64,000 nucleotides of DNA. It comes from Caballeronia ptereochthonis. Its GTDB lineage: Bacteria; Pseudomonadota; Gammaproteobacteria; Burkholderiales; Burkholderiaceae. A program made the position numbers and the translations under genes. This document shows, in pieces, positions 54,776 through 63,860 of this stretch. The notes under the pieces were generated by a model. It did no database searches. It was given only the letters and a program-made list of their open reading frames with translations, and was not told where the DNA came from. The stretch is from the NCBI RefSeq assembly GCF_001545075.1, contig NZ_FCOB02000001.1, positions 357,074 to 421,073 of the forward strand. The letters run 5' to 3'. Each line of letters opens with the position of its first letter. Within the stretch, counting starts at the first letter, position 1.

Positions 54776-56248
54776 ATGCAACCCCAATACACGCGCGCCA
54801 CACGCGCGCATCAAGGACCGCCGAGCCTCTCGCGTCACGCCGTGGACACGGCGCGCCTCGCCGCGCCGCTCGCCATCGCGCAGCTCTCGCAGATGGCGAT
54901 GGGCGTCACCGACACCATCCTGCTCGGCTCCCTCGGCCCCGACGCGCTCGCCGCAGGCGGCCTGGGCGCGAACCTCTTCTTCGTCGTGGTGACGCTCCTG
55001 CAGGGCGTGCTCACGTCGGTCTCGGTGTCGGTCGCGCACGCGCGCGGCGCGAACGCCGACCATCGCGTGCCGAGCATCTACTGGACGGGACTCGTGCTCT
55101 CCGTGCTGCTCGCCGTGCCCGCCTTCGCGCTCCTGAGCTACGCCGAACCGATCCTCCTCGCGTTCCACGAACCCGCGACGCTCGCGAAGAACGTCGGCGA
55201 ATACTGCGCGGTGCTGCGCTGGGGCACGCCCGGCAGCCTCATCGGCGTCGGCATGATGCGCGCGTTCCTGCCCGCGATCGGCGCGGCGCGCCGGCTCCTG
55301 TGGATATCGATCGGCGGCGTGTTCGTCAACGGCTTTCTCAACTACGGGCTGATCCACGGCGCCTACGGCCTGCCGCGCGAAGGCTTTCTCGGCTCGGCGG
55401 CGGCCACCGCGATCACGGTCTGGGGCATCGCGATCGCGCTCGTCGCGGTGCTGCATCTGCGGCCGCGCTACAGGCATTTCGTCGTCCGCGCGCGCCCGCG
55501 CCTGCCGCTGATGGGCGAGCTCTTCGGCATCGGCTGGCCGGTTGCGATCACCTACGGCGTCGAATCGACGCTCTTTCTCGCCACCGGCATGATGGTCGGC
55601 CTGCTCGGCGAGGCGCCGCTCGCCGCGCACCAGATCGCGCTCAATGTCGCGTCCGTCGCGTTCATGGTGCCGCTCGCGATCGGCCAGGCGGCCAACGTGC
55701 GCGTCGGCTACTGGGTGGGCGCGGGCGTGCCGCTCGCGGCGCGCCATGCCGGCTTCGTCGCGCTGGCGCTGGGCGTCGGCTTCATGATGTGCTCGGGCCT
55801 CGTGCTGATCACCGTGCCGCGCGCGATCGTCGGCCTGTATCTGCATCTCGACGATCCCGCCAACGCGCATACCGTCGCGCTCGCGGCCTCGCTGCTCGGC
55901 GTCGCGGCGGTGTTCCAGATCGTCGACGGCATGCAGACGGTCGGCTCCGGCTGCCTGCGCGGCCTGAAGGACACGCGCGTGCCGATGCTCGCCGCCGCGT
56001 TCGGCTACTGGGGCGTCGGCTTTCCGACCGGCTACGTGCTCGCATTTCACTTCGAACTGGGCGCGAAGGGTCTTTGGTGGGGGCTCGCCGCCGGCCTCGC
56101 GAGCGTCGCCGCCCTGATGACCCTGCGGTTCCATCGCATCAGCAGGAAGTTCATCGAGACCGGCATCGCGCCCGCGCCGAACGACGCCGATGCGGCGAGC
56201 GCCGCGCCGCACGCCATGCGTGAAGAAAGCGTGACGAAATCGCGATAA
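54776..56248 (+). CDS. MATE-family multidrug exporter
   Basis: A 490-residue inner-membrane cation-coupled exporter with twelve hydrophobic segments in two similar halves. ARLAAPLAIAQLSQMAMGVTDTILLG at the N-terminus (MAMGVTDTILLG), EAPLAAHQIALNVASVAFM and GQAANVRVGYWVGAG in the second half, and GCLRGLKDTRVPM are NorM-branch features. Substrate range is not inferable. Transcription likely ends at the terminator 110 bases downstream. Confidence 0.93.
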   Translation: MQPQYTRATRAHQGPPSLSRHAVDTARLAAPLAIAQLSQMAMGVTDTILLGSLGPDALAAGGLGANLFFVVVTLLQGVLTSVSVSVAHARGANADHRVPSIYWTGLVLSVLLAVPAFALLSYAEPILLAFHEPATLAKNVGEYCAVLRWGTPGSLIGVGMMRAFLPAIGAARRLLWISIGGVFVNGFLNYGLIHGAYGLPREGFLGSAAATAITVWGIAIALVAVLHLRPRYRHFVVRARPRLPLMGELFGIGWPVAITYGVESTLFLATGMMVGLLGEAPLAAHQIALNVASVAFMVPLAIGQAANVRVGYWVGAGVPLAARHAGFVALALGVGFMMCSGLVLITVPRAIVGLYLHLDDPANAHTVALAASLLGVAAVFQIVDGMQTVGSGCLRGLKDTRVPMLAAAFGYWGVGFPTGYVLAFHFELGAKGLWWGLAAGLASVAALMTLRFHRISRKFIETGIAPAPNDADAASAAPHAMREESVTKSR

Positions 56249-56560
56249 GCACGAGAATCGCGCGCCGATATGCAAAGCACGAATCCTTGGTTGGTCCGCC
56301 CGGCGCGCATTGCTACGATGAGTCCGTCTCCTCCTTGAGACATCTGTGACAGGGGTTGTCAGCCCGCTTCAGCCAGCGGGCTTTTTTTCGTCCATTCGAT
56401 TCGTCATTCGCCTCCTTTCAGGGCGCATGCCCGGCCGTTTCCCGATTTCCCATAAAATATTTTCGAGGCGCGCGCAGCGAGAACGCTCCTTGCTTCGTCG
56501 TGCCGTTCGCTCAATGGGTCGGGATGTGGCAGGTCGGGACAACTAGAACGAGGAATCGAA
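56249..56560. other. Intergenic region with terminator
   Basis: A 312-base gap between the MATE gene and the phospholipase D gene. It holds the strong terminator at 56361-56388 and otherwise no supported gene. Confidence 0.6.
56361..56388 (+). terminator. Rho-independent terminator after the MATE gene
   Basis: Arms AGCCCGCT (56361-56368) and AGCGGGCT (56375-56382) with loop TCAGCC and a seven-T run. Confidence 0.92.
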
Positions 56561-58267
56561 GTGTCGGAAAGCCGGGGGAAGTCGAAAGCCGCATGGCGTG
56601 ACGGAAATCATGGAGACATCGATCCGCGCGCGCCGAAACCAGGATTCAGTGCCGCCGCGCGCCGCGCCCGCGATATCGCCGCGGTGCTCCTGACGGCGGC
56701 GCTCGTCGCCGCCTGCGCGACGCGCCCGCCCGCGACGGCATTCGATCGCCCGGTGAGCCACGCGCTGCCGGCAAGCGAATCGACGCCGCTCGCGAACGCG
56801 CTCGCGCCGCTGGAGAAGAAACATCCGGACCGGTCCGCGGTGCGTCTCCTGCCGACCGGCACCGACGCGCTCCAAGCCCGCATCGCGCTCGCGCGCGCGG
56901 CGACGAAGACGCTCGACATGCAGTACTACATCGCCGAAGAGGACAACACCGGCAAGCTGCTGCTCGGCGCGGCGCTCTACGCGGCGGATCGCGGCGTGCG
57001 GGTGCGCATGCTGGTCGACGATCTGAACTTCAAGGACATCGACCGGATCATGGCGGCGCTCAACACGCACGACAAGATCGAGATTCGCGTGTTCAACCCG
57101 TTCGGCAGCGCGCAGAGCAGCTTCTCCGAGCGCACGCAGAACTTCTTCACGAACCTCGGCCACTTCACGCGCCGCATGCACAACAAGGCGATGATCGCGG
57201 ACAACCAGATCGCGATCGTCGGCGGCCGCAATCTCGGCGACGAATACTTCAGCGCGAGCCCGACGCTGCAGTTCCGCGATCTCGACGTGTTCGCCGCCGG
57301 CCCGGTAACGCAGCAGATTTCCGCGAGCTTCGACGACTACTGGAACAGCTCGCTCTCCTACCCGCTGCGCGCGCTGAACAAGCAGAAGTTCGACCCGTCC
57401 GAGCTCGACAAGACCCGCGACGATCTGCGCGCCCACTGGCGCGCGCAGGCTGATCCGCTGAACGCGAAACCGCTCAACGCGACGCCGCTCGCGCAGCAGA
57501 TCTCGCGCGAGGAAATGGGCCTCGTCTGGGCGCCGACCGAGTTCTGGGTGGATTCGCCGTCGAAGATCGAACATCCGAGCGACGACTACAAGAGCCCGCC
57601 GATGACGCGTCTCGTCGATCTGCTGAAGGACGCGCAGAGCGAGTTCCTGATCCTTTCGCCCTACTTCGTGCCGCACGACGCGGGCGTGAAGGCGCTCGCC
57701 GCATTGACGAAGCGCCGCGTGCGCGTCGCGGTGCTGACCAACTCGCTCGCCGCGACCGACGCCGTCGCCGTGCAGGCCGGCTACGCGCCGTACCGCATAC
57801 CGCTGCTGCGAAACGGCGTCGAGCTGTACGAATTCAAGCCGATTCAGGCCGAAGGCGAAGGCAGCCCGCGCGTGGGCCTGTTCGGCTCGCGATCGCGCGC
57901 GAGCCTGCATGCGAAGGCCTATGTGATCGATCGGAGTATTCTCGTGATCGGCTCGATGAATCTCGACCCGCGCTCGGCGAAGCTCAACACCGAGCTCGCG
58001 CTCGTGATTCACGACAAGGCCATCGCCGACGAAGCCGCCCAGCTGTTCGAGCACGGCGTCTCGCCGAAAACCAGCTGGCGAGTCGAGCTGGCGAGCGCGG
58101 CGGTCACCGAGGAGCTTCGGCGCACGGGAGCGCCGCAATCGGGGCTCGTCTGGACCACCGAGGAAGACGGCCAGCTCGTCACCTACAATTTCGATCCCGA
58201 GGCAGGTTTTTATCGCAACGCGATGACGGGCCTCTTCATGCTGCTGCCCGTCGACAAGCAACTCTGA
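56561..58267 (+). CDS. Phospholipase D-family lipoprotein (cardiolipin synthase C-like)
   Basis: A 568-residue protein with a lipobox (LVAAC, in a hydrophobic segment at about 40-53) and two HKD motifs: HNKAMIADNQIAIVGGRNLGDEY and HAKAYVIDRSILVIGSMNLDPRS. This is the layout of ClsC/YmdC-like enzymes that make cardiolipin from two phospholipids. The GTG start has GAGGA 6 bases upstream. Before the lipobox lies an unusually long, charged ~35-residue N-terminus, so lipidation is likely but not certain. Confidence 0.88.
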   Translation: MSESRGKSKAAWRDGNHGDIDPRAPKPGFSAAARRARDIAAVLLTAALVAACATRPPATAFDRPVSHALPASESTPLANALAPLEKKHPDRSAVRLLPTGTDALQARIALARAATKTLDMQYYIAEEDNTGKLLLGAALYAADRGVRVRMLVDDLNFKDIDRIMAALNTHDKIEIRVFNPFGSAQSSFSERTQNFFTNLGHFTRRMHNKAMIADNQIAIVGGRNLGDEYFSASPTLQFRDLDVFAAGPVTQQISASFDDYWNSSLSYPLRALNKQKFDPSELDKTRDDLRAHWRAQADPLNAKPLNATPLAQQISREEMGLVWAPTEFWVDSPSKIEHPSDDYKSPPMTRLVDLLKDAQSEFLILSPYFVPHDAGVKALAALTKRRVRVAVLTNSLAATDAVAVQAGYAPYRIPLLRNGVELYEFKPIQAEGEGSPRVGLFGSRSRASLHAKAYVIDRSILVIGSMNLDPRSAKLNTELALVIHDKAIADEAAQLFEHGVSPKTSWRVELASAAVTEELRRTGAPQSGLVWTTEEDGQLVTYNFDPEAGFYRNAMTGLFMLLPVDKQL

Positions 58268-58306
58268 CATCACCTGAAGCACACACTTCGCGAGGAGCTT
58301 TACGCC

Positions 58307-59713
58307 ATGACACACGACGCGAAAGGCGACGTACGGATGGAGAAAGACACGTTCGGCGAGATTGCCGTGCCGAACGACAAGCTTTGGGGCGCGCAGACGC
58401 AGCGCTCGCTGCAGAACTTCAGGATTTCGACGGAAAAGCAGTCGCCCGAGCTCATCACGGCGCTCGCGGTCATCAAGCATGCGGCCGCCGAGGTGAACGA
58501 AGGGCTGAAGGTGCTCGACTCGAAGAAGGCCAAGGCGATCATGCAGGCGGCGGAGGAAATCATCGACGGCAAGCATCCCGATGAATTCCCGCTCGCCGTA
58601 TGGCAGACCGGCTCGGGCACGCAGACCAACATGAACCTCAACGAGGTGATCGCCAATCGCGCGAGCGAGATCCTGGGCGGCCCGCGCGGCGAGGAGCGCC
58701 TCGTGCATCCGAACGACGACGTGAACCGCGGCCAGTCGTCGAACGACGTGTTCCCGACGGCGATGCACGTCGCGGTGGCGTATGCGATCGTCAAGCATCT
58801 GATTCCGTCGCTCAGGACGCTGCGCGATACGCTCGACAGGAAGGCGAAAGCGTTCGACAAGATCGTGAAGATCGGCCGGACTCACCTGCAGGACGCGACG
58901 CCGCTCACGCTCGGCCAGGAGTTCTCGGGCTATGTCGCGCAGCTCGATCAGGGCATTCGCCACGTCGAGGCGTCGCTGCCGCATCTGTATCAACTGGCTC
59001 AAGGCGGCACGGCGGTCGGCACGGGACTCAACGCGCATCCGGAATTCGCGGCGAAGGTCGCGCAAGCGATCGGCAAGCTCACCGGCCTGCCCTTCGAGAC
59101 CGCGCCGAACAAGTTCGAGGTGATGGCCGCCGCCGATGCGCTCGTCGCCGCGCACGGCGCGCTCAAGACCGTGGCCGCGAGCATGATGAAGATCGCCAAC
59201 GACATCCGCTGGCTCGCGAGCGGGCCGCGTTGCGGGCTCGGCGAACTGTCGATTCCGGAAAACGAGCCGGGGAGCTCGATCATGCCGGGCAAGGTGAACC
59301 CGACGCAATCCGAAGCCGTGACGATGCTCTGCTGCCAGGTGTTCGGCAACGACGTCGCGGTGAATTTCGGCGGCGCGAGCGGCAACTTCGAGCTGAACGT
59401 GTTCCGGCCGATGATCGCGCATAACGTGCTGCAATCGATCCGCCTGCTCGCGGACGGCGCGCAGAGCTTCAACGACAACTGCGCGGTGGGCATCGAGCCG
59501 AACGAGAAGCGCATCGACAGCCTGCTCAACGAATCGCTGATGCTCGTAACGGCGCTCAATCCGCACATCGGCTACGACAAGGCCGCGCAGATCGCCAAGA
59601 AGGCGCACAAGGAAGGCACGACGCTCAAGGCCGCCGCGCTCGCGCTCGGTCACGTGACCGAGCAGCAGTTCGACGAGTGGGTCAAGCCGGCCGACATGGT
59701 CGGCAAGAAGTAA
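58307..59713 (+). CDS. fumC: Class II fumarate hydratase
   Basis: A 468-residue iron-independent fumarase of the TCA cycle. The signature [36 protein letters not shown] and the [19 protein letters not shown] block are clear. Length equals E. coli FumC (467). GAGGAG precedes the ATG. It follows the phospholipase gene by 39 bases and converges on the thioesterase gene. Confidence 0.97.
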   Translation: MTHDAKGDVRMEKDTFGEIAVPNDKLWGAQTQRSLQNFRISTEKQSPELITALAVIKHAAAEVNEGLKVLDSKKAKAIMQAAEEIIDGKHPDEFPLAVWQTGSGTQTNMNLNEVIANRASEILGGPRGEERLVHPNDDVNRGQSSNDVFPTAMHVAVAYAIVKHLIPSLRTLRDTLDRKAKAFDKIVKIGRTHLQDATPLTLGQEFSGYVAQLDQGIRHVEASLPHLYQLAQGGTAVGTGLNAHPEFAAKVAQAIGKLTGLPFETAPNKFEVMAAADALVAAHGALKTVAASMMKIANDIRWLASGPRCGLGELSIPENEPGSSIMPGKVNPTQSEAVTMLCCQVFGNDVAVNFGGASGNFELNVFRPMIAHNVLQSIRLLADGAQSFNDNCAVGIEPNEKRIDSLLNESLMLVTALNPHIGYDKAAQIAKKAHKEGTTLKAAALALGHVTEQQFDEWVKPADMVGKK

Positions 59714-59743
59714 GCGCGTTCTTCCCCGAGGAAAGCGGCGGGA

Positions 59744-60265
59744 TCAGACCTTGCCCGCCGCGACCTCTTCCGGCTTCAGCTCGACGATGGCGTCGAGCGC
59801 GTCCTTCACGTCCACCGCGTATTTCGCGAGGCGCTTCTCCTCTTCCGTTTCCGGCACGAAGGACGGCACGGGCGTCGGCTGGCCTTTTTCATCGACGGCG
59901 ACGAAGACCATCAGGCAATCGGTCGTCTGCTGCAACTCGCCGACCTTGGGATCGCCCGCGTGCACGGAGATGTGGATATGCATGCTGGTGCGCCCTGTCG
60001 TGACCACGCGGGCGCGCAACTCCACCAGATTGCCGACGAGAATCGGCCGCCGGAAGCGGATATTGCCGACGCTCACCGTGACCGCATAGCGGCCGGACCA
60101 CATCGCCGCGCAGGCGTAGGCGGTTTCGTCGATCCATTTCATCAGCGCGCCGCCGTGCACCTTGCCGCCGAAGTTCACCGAAGTCGGCTCGGCAAGAAAG
60201 CGGAAGGTGGTTTCGGCGCGGCTTTTCGGAACCGCTGGAATGGGGGATGAGGTGGGCGTATTCAT
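59744..60265 (-). CDS. Hotdog-fold acyl-CoA thioesterase
   Basis: A 173-residue acyl-CoA hydrolase of the YciA/ACOT type. NFGGKVHGGALMKWIDETAYACAAMWSG contains the catalytic Asp (WIDETAY), followed by VTVSVGNIRFRRPILVGNLVEL and the strand-rich rest of the hotdog. Acts on cytoplasmic acyl-CoAs; chain-length preference unknown. It is separated from the small lipoprotein gene upstream by 54 bases. Confidence 0.9.
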   Translation of the reverse strand: MNTPTSSPIPAVPKSRAETTFRFLAEPTSVNFGGKVHGGALMKWIDETAYACAAMWSGRYAVTVSVGNIRFRRPILVGNLVELRARVVTTGRTSMHIHISVHAGDPKVGELQQTTDCLMVFVAVDEKGQPTPVPSFVPETEEEKRLAKYAVDVKDALDAIVELKPEEVAAGKV

Positions 60266-60319
60266 GGGGGCGTCATCGTTCGAGGCGTGTGACGCCGATT
60301 ATACGAAGCGAAAACGGGC

Positions 60320-60469
60320 TTAGTTGCGGACCGTGATGCCTTGATCGATGGTGCCGTACATCGTGATGCTGCCGCCGCCCGCCGATGACGACGGCGCGCC
60401 CGCGCAGCCCGCGCACAGCAATAGCGCGCCCAATGCCACGGCGGCGCTCGCGAGAATTAGTCTGGACAT
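60320..60469 (-). CDS. Tiny lipoprotein (49 residues)
   Basis: Reads MSRLILASAAVALGALLLCA then GC, a signal segment ending in lipobox LCAGC (Cys22 lipidated). The mature peptide is Gly/Ser-rich then SITMYGTIDQGITVRN. AGGAG lies 8 bases before the ATG. No family recognised; the SITMYGTIDQGI ending recalls the first strand of trimeric porins (SSVTLYGVIDAGI-like), an interesting but unproven resemblance. Confidence 0.7.
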   Translation of the reverse strand: MSRLILASAAVALGALLLCAGCAGAPSSSAGGGSITMYGTIDQGITVRN

Positions 60470-60614
60470 GCGAATTTCTCCTGCGGCTTCGGAATGCCAC
60501 CAGCCATTCTAGCGCCGGCCTCGCGCATCGACATTTCGGCGCGCAGTGAAACATCGATTGCGAACACGCGCTAGAGTGGATGCGTCGACCACTTCGCCTG
60601 ATTCGGACACCGCC

Positions 60615-61376
60615 ATGAACTCCGTACTCGCCGACGCCGATTCCCGCGCCCGCCACTTCCCCGGACTGTCGCGCATCGGCGCGCTTCTCGCCGATCCGGG
60701 CCGCGCCGCGATGCTCTGGTCGCTGATGGACGGCACCGCGCGTCCCGCCGGCGAGCTGACGATGATCGCGGGGCTGTCGCCATCGACGGCGAGCGGCCAT
60801 CTCGCGCGCCTGACCGAAGGCGGGCTGCTCGCGCTCGAAGTGAGCGGACGGCACCGCTATTACCGTATCGCGACGCCCGATATCGCCGCGGCCATCGAAG
60901 CGCTCGCCAATCTGGCGAGGGCGAGCGAGCCGCGACGCGCACCCGCCTGCGCGCCCGAACGCCCGCCGTCCGCCGTGCCGGTGGAGATGCGCTACGCGCG
61001 CACCTGCTACGACCATCTGGCGGGCGAACTGGCCGTCCAGATCTTCGACCGGATGATCCAGAGCAACTGGCTCGCCGCCGCCGACGATCACGTGCAAGCC
61101 CACGGCCCCGCGGCGCTCGAGGCGACGCCGGAAGGCGCGCGAGCGTTCGCCGAGCTCGGCATCGATCTGAAGGCGCAGCGCGCGCGGCGGCGTCGGTTCG
61201 CGTGTACCTGCATCGACTGGAGCGAGCGGCGGCCGCACCTGGGCGGCGCACTCGGCGCGGCGTTTCTGGACGCGTGCGAGTCGCGCGGCTGGATCGAGCA
61301 GACGCCGAAGCGCCGCGTGCTGCGCGTGACGCCCGCGGGGCATCGGCATTTCGAAAGCTTCCTGTCGGCCCGATAA
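60615..61376 (+). CDS. ArsR-family regulator with C-terminal domain
   Basis: A 253-residue protein. The N-terminal winged helix (LADPGRAAMLWSLMDGTARPAGELTMIAGLSPSTASGHLARLTEGGLLAL; key GLSPSTASGHLARL) is ArsR-type. The remaining ~140 residues form a longer domain with YDHLAGELAVQIFD and the cysteines in FACTCIDWSERRPHLGG and DACESRGW, seen in a subset of ArsR-like regulators. It lacks the classical ELCVCDL metal site. ATG of MNSVLADAD chosen. Regulated target unknown. Confidence 0.85.
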   Translation: MNSVLADADSRARHFPGLSRIGALLADPGRAAMLWSLMDGTARPAGELTMIAGLSPSTASGHLARLTEGGLLALEVSGRHRYYRIATPDIAAAIEALANLARASEPRRAPACAPERPPSAVPVEMRYARTCYDHLAGELAVQIFDRMIQSNWLAAADDHVQAHGPAALEATPEGARAFAELGIDLKAQRARRRRFACTCIDWSERRPHLGGALGAAFLDACESRGWIEQTPKRRVLRVTPAGHRHFESFLSAR

Positions 61377-61379
61377 AGC

Positions 61380-61410
61380 TTTGTTACGCGCGCCTGCGCG
61401 CGGTTACAAA
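61380..61410. repeat. Inverted repeat upstream of the FecR-domain gene
   Basis: TTTGT-TA-CGCGCG-CCTG-CGCGCG-GTT-ACAAA forms an imperfect palindrome directly after the ArsR gene. GTTAC occurs twice as a direct repeat 18 bases apart, and no T-run follows, so it looks more like an operator than a terminator. Confidence 0.5.
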
Positions 61411-61508
61411 CGGCATCGTACGGATACAAGCGCGGGGGATACATTGATCCGGCAGGCTGCGCGAATCGACGGCGTCCACGATGGCGCACGGCGCGGCCAC
61501 CGGAGAAT

Positions 61509-63773
61509 ATGATGAAAATCAGGACCATCGCCGCCGCCACGCTGTGCGCGTGCGCGCTTTTTTCGATATCGGGGCCGGGCGCGTTCGCGCAGACATCGCC
61601 CGCCGCGGCGGCGCAGTCGAGCCAGAACGATCCGCCCGGTCGAATCGCGCGGCTGAACTACATGGCGGGCACCGTCACGACCGAGCCCGCGGGGGCATCG
61701 GACTGGTCGTATGCGCAGATCAACCGGCCGCTCACGACCGGCGACCAACTCTGGAACGACCAGAACGCGCGCTCCGAGCTACATATCGGCTCGACGGCGG
61801 TGCGGCTCGGCTCGTCGACGGCGCTCTCCGTCCTCGCCCTCGACGACAACGCCGCGCAGCTCAAAGTCGCGCAAGGCACGCTTTCGACGCACGTGCGCGA
61901 GCTGCCGCCCGGCACGAGCTACGAGATCGACACGCCCAATGCGGCGCTCGCGATCACCACGCCGGGCGACATGCGCGTGGACGTCGCGCCCGATGGCCGC
62001 GCGACCACGGTGACGGTGCGAAGCGGCGGCGTCACCGCCTACGGCGACGGCGGCGCGGTGCAGCTCGCGGGCGGCCAGCAGGTCACGTTCGAGGGCACGA
62101 ATCTTCAGCAGGCGTCGGCGAACGCCGCGCCCGGGCCGGATGCGTTCGATCAGTGGGCCGCGAGCCGCGACGCGGCCGAGGATCGCTCGATCTCGGCGCG
62201 CTATGTGTCGCGCGACATCCCTGGCTATCAGGACCTCGACGCCAACGGCACGTGGCGCAGCGATCCCTCGTATGGACCGGTCTGGGTGCCGAATTCCGTA
62301 TCCGCCGACTGGGCGCCGTATCGTGAGGGGCATTGGGCCTGGCAGGACCCGTGGGGCTGGACCTGGGTCGACGACGCACCCTGGGGCTTCGCGCCGTATC
62401 ACTATGGCCGCTGGGCGTACATCGGCTCGCAGTGGGCGTGGGTGCCCGGTCCGACGGCCGTCAGCGCGCCGCCAGCGTATGCGCCCGCGCTCGTCGCCTT
62501 CGTCGGCAACGGCGACAGCGGCGTCGACTGGAACGTCGCGCTGACGGTCGGCGGCGTCGCGGCGGCGGGGCTCGCGTGGTTCCCGCTCGGGCCGGGCGAG
62601 GCATGGCATCCGCATCGCGACGGATGGAGCCCGCGCTATTACGAGCGCGTGAACCGCAATGTCTACGTGGACCGCTCGGAGCACAACACATACGTCAACT
62701 ATCGCGCGCCGCGCGCGCTCACCGCCGCGCCCGCGAACATGTTCGTGCGCGGTCAGCCGGTCGGACACCAGCCGTATGCCGTCGATCCGGCGCGCTGGCG
62801 CAACCCGCGATTCTTCGCCGGCGCGCCGGGCATCGCGCCGACGCGCGACAGCCTCGCGCCGGGCGCGCGGCGTGCGGACTACCGGCCGCCGCAGGGCGGA
62901 TACGCGCGTCCCGTGGTCGCGACGCGCGCGCCCGTCGCGCCGCCGGCTTTTCATGATCGATACGTCCAGGCACATGACGGTTACGGCCCCGCCCCCCGGT
63001 CACAGAACGTGCATCTCGTCGCGACGCATGGTCCGGCGCGCGCCGTGATCGCCGGCGGCGCCGCGAATGCGCCGCATGCGCCGCATGCGCCGATGCCGCA
63101 GGGTGCGCCGTCGTCGCCCTCGCCCGGCGGTTCCCCGCGGCCGGGCTTCGCCGCGATGCAAGGCGGCGCGCAACCGATGCAGCCGCACGGCAACGGCGTC
63201 CCGCGCCCGCCGCAGCAGGCGCAGTTCGGCGGCGATCCTCGCTTCGCGCACGGCGAGGCTTCGCCGCACGGACGGCCTGCCGCGAACGAGCCGCGCGTGC
63301 CGGCGCAGGCCATGCAGTCGGGCAGGCCGCCGCAACAGGCGCAGGCGCCGATGCAGCAGCCGCATCCCGGTCATGCTCCGCATGTCGGACGCGGCGCGCC
63401 GAACAGGCCGATGCAGGCCCAAGCGCCCCACGTCGAGCACGGCGCACCCAACCCGCCGATGTCGATGCAACCCGCGGTCGCGCAGCATGCGCCGCCGCAG
63501 CATCAGCCGGAGCCCGTCCATCAGGCGCGCATCGAGCAGCCGCGCGCGCCCATGCCCGCGCCGCAGCCGCGTCACGAGATGCAGCAGCCACGCGCGCCGC
63601 AGGAAGCGCAGCGGCCGCAGGTCCATCAGGAGCCGCCGCGCCAGCCGATGCATCAGGAAGTGCGTCAGGCTCCGCCGCAGCCACATCAGGACCCACACCA
63701 GGAACCGCATCAGCAGCCGCAACAGGCACAGCAACCGCAGCATGGCGGCGGCAACGACCATCATCGCGGTTGA
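61509..63773 (+). CDS. FecR-domain, Trp-rich (DUF6600-like), Pro/Gln/His-rich secreted protein
   Basis: A 754-residue exported protein. A signal peptide (1-28) is followed by a FecR-like beta-rich region (about 60-200, with LGSSTALSVLALDDNAAQL and TPNAALAITTPGDMRVDV). A Trp/Tyr-rich block (about 270-325) has WAPYREGHWAWQDPWGWTWV and GRWAYIGSQWAWVPGP. A long low-complexity tail of about 280 residues is rich in Pro, Gln, His, Ala and Met, ending in a His-rich NDHHRG. The Trp-rich block is the DUF6600-type motif. No FecA/FecI partner adjoins. Probably an envelope or surface protein; the function is unknown. Confidence 0.85.
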   Translation: MMKIRTIAAATLCACALFSISGPGAFAQTSPAAAAQSSQNDPPGRIARLNYMAGTVTTEPAGASDWSYAQINRPLTTGDQLWNDQNARSELHIGSTAVRLGSSTALSVLALDDNAAQLKVAQGTLSTHVRELPPGTSYEIDTPNAALAITTPGDMRVDVAPDGRATTVTVRSGGVTAYGDGGAVQLAGGQQVTFEGTNLQQASANAAPGPDAFDQWAASRDAAEDRSISARYVSRDIPGYQDLDANGTWRSDPSYGPVWVPNSVSADWAPYREGHWAWQDPWGWTWVDDAPWGFAPYHYGRWAYIGSQWAWVPGPTAVSAPPAYAPALVAFVGNGDSGVDWNVALTVGGVAAAGLAWFPLGPGEAWHPHRDGWSPRYYERVNRNVYVDRSEHNTYVNYRAPRALTAAPANMFVRGQPVGHQPYAVDPARWRNPRFFAGAPGIAPTRDSLAPGARRADYRPPQGGYARPVVATRAPVAPPAFHDRYVQAHDGYGPAPRSQNVHLVATHGPARAVIAGGAANAPHAPHAPMPQGAPSSPSPGGSPRPGFAAMQGGAQPMQPHGNGVPRPPQQAQFGGDPRFAHGEASPHGRPAANEPRVPAQAMQSGRPPQQAQAPMQQPHPGHAPHVGRGAPNRPMQAQAPHVEHGAPNPPMSMQPAVAQHAPPQHQPEPVHQARIEQPRAPMPAPQPRHEMQQPRAPQEAQRPQVHQEPPRQPMHQEVRQAPPQPHQDPHQEPHQQPQQAQQPQHGGGNDHHRG

Positions 63774-63785
63774 GGCCCCCCAACG

Positions 63786-63811
63786 AAAAACGCGCGGCAG
63801 AAGCCGCGCGT
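63786..63811 (-). terminator. Terminator of the incoming minus-strand gene
   Basis: Arms ACGCGCGGC / GCCGCGCGT (63790-63798 and 63803-63811) with an AGAA loop; on the minus strand it is followed by five U. Confidence 0.85.
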
Positions 63812-63824
63812 CAGACTGCTGACG

Positions 63825-63860
63825 AACCCCATGTTTTTCGGAACGTGGGGTTTGTTTTTT
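63825..63860 (+). terminator. Terminator of the FecR-domain gene
   Basis: Arms AACCCCA (63825-63831) and TGGGGTT (63846-63852) followed by TGTTTTTT on the plus strand. It lies back to back with the minus-strand terminator. Confidence 0.75.

Noticed and set aside
56543..59653. A 1036-codon minus-strand open frame
   Set aside because: It is antisense to the phospholipase and fumC genes, very rich in Arg/Ala/Val/Glu, and has no domain; a high-GC shadow.
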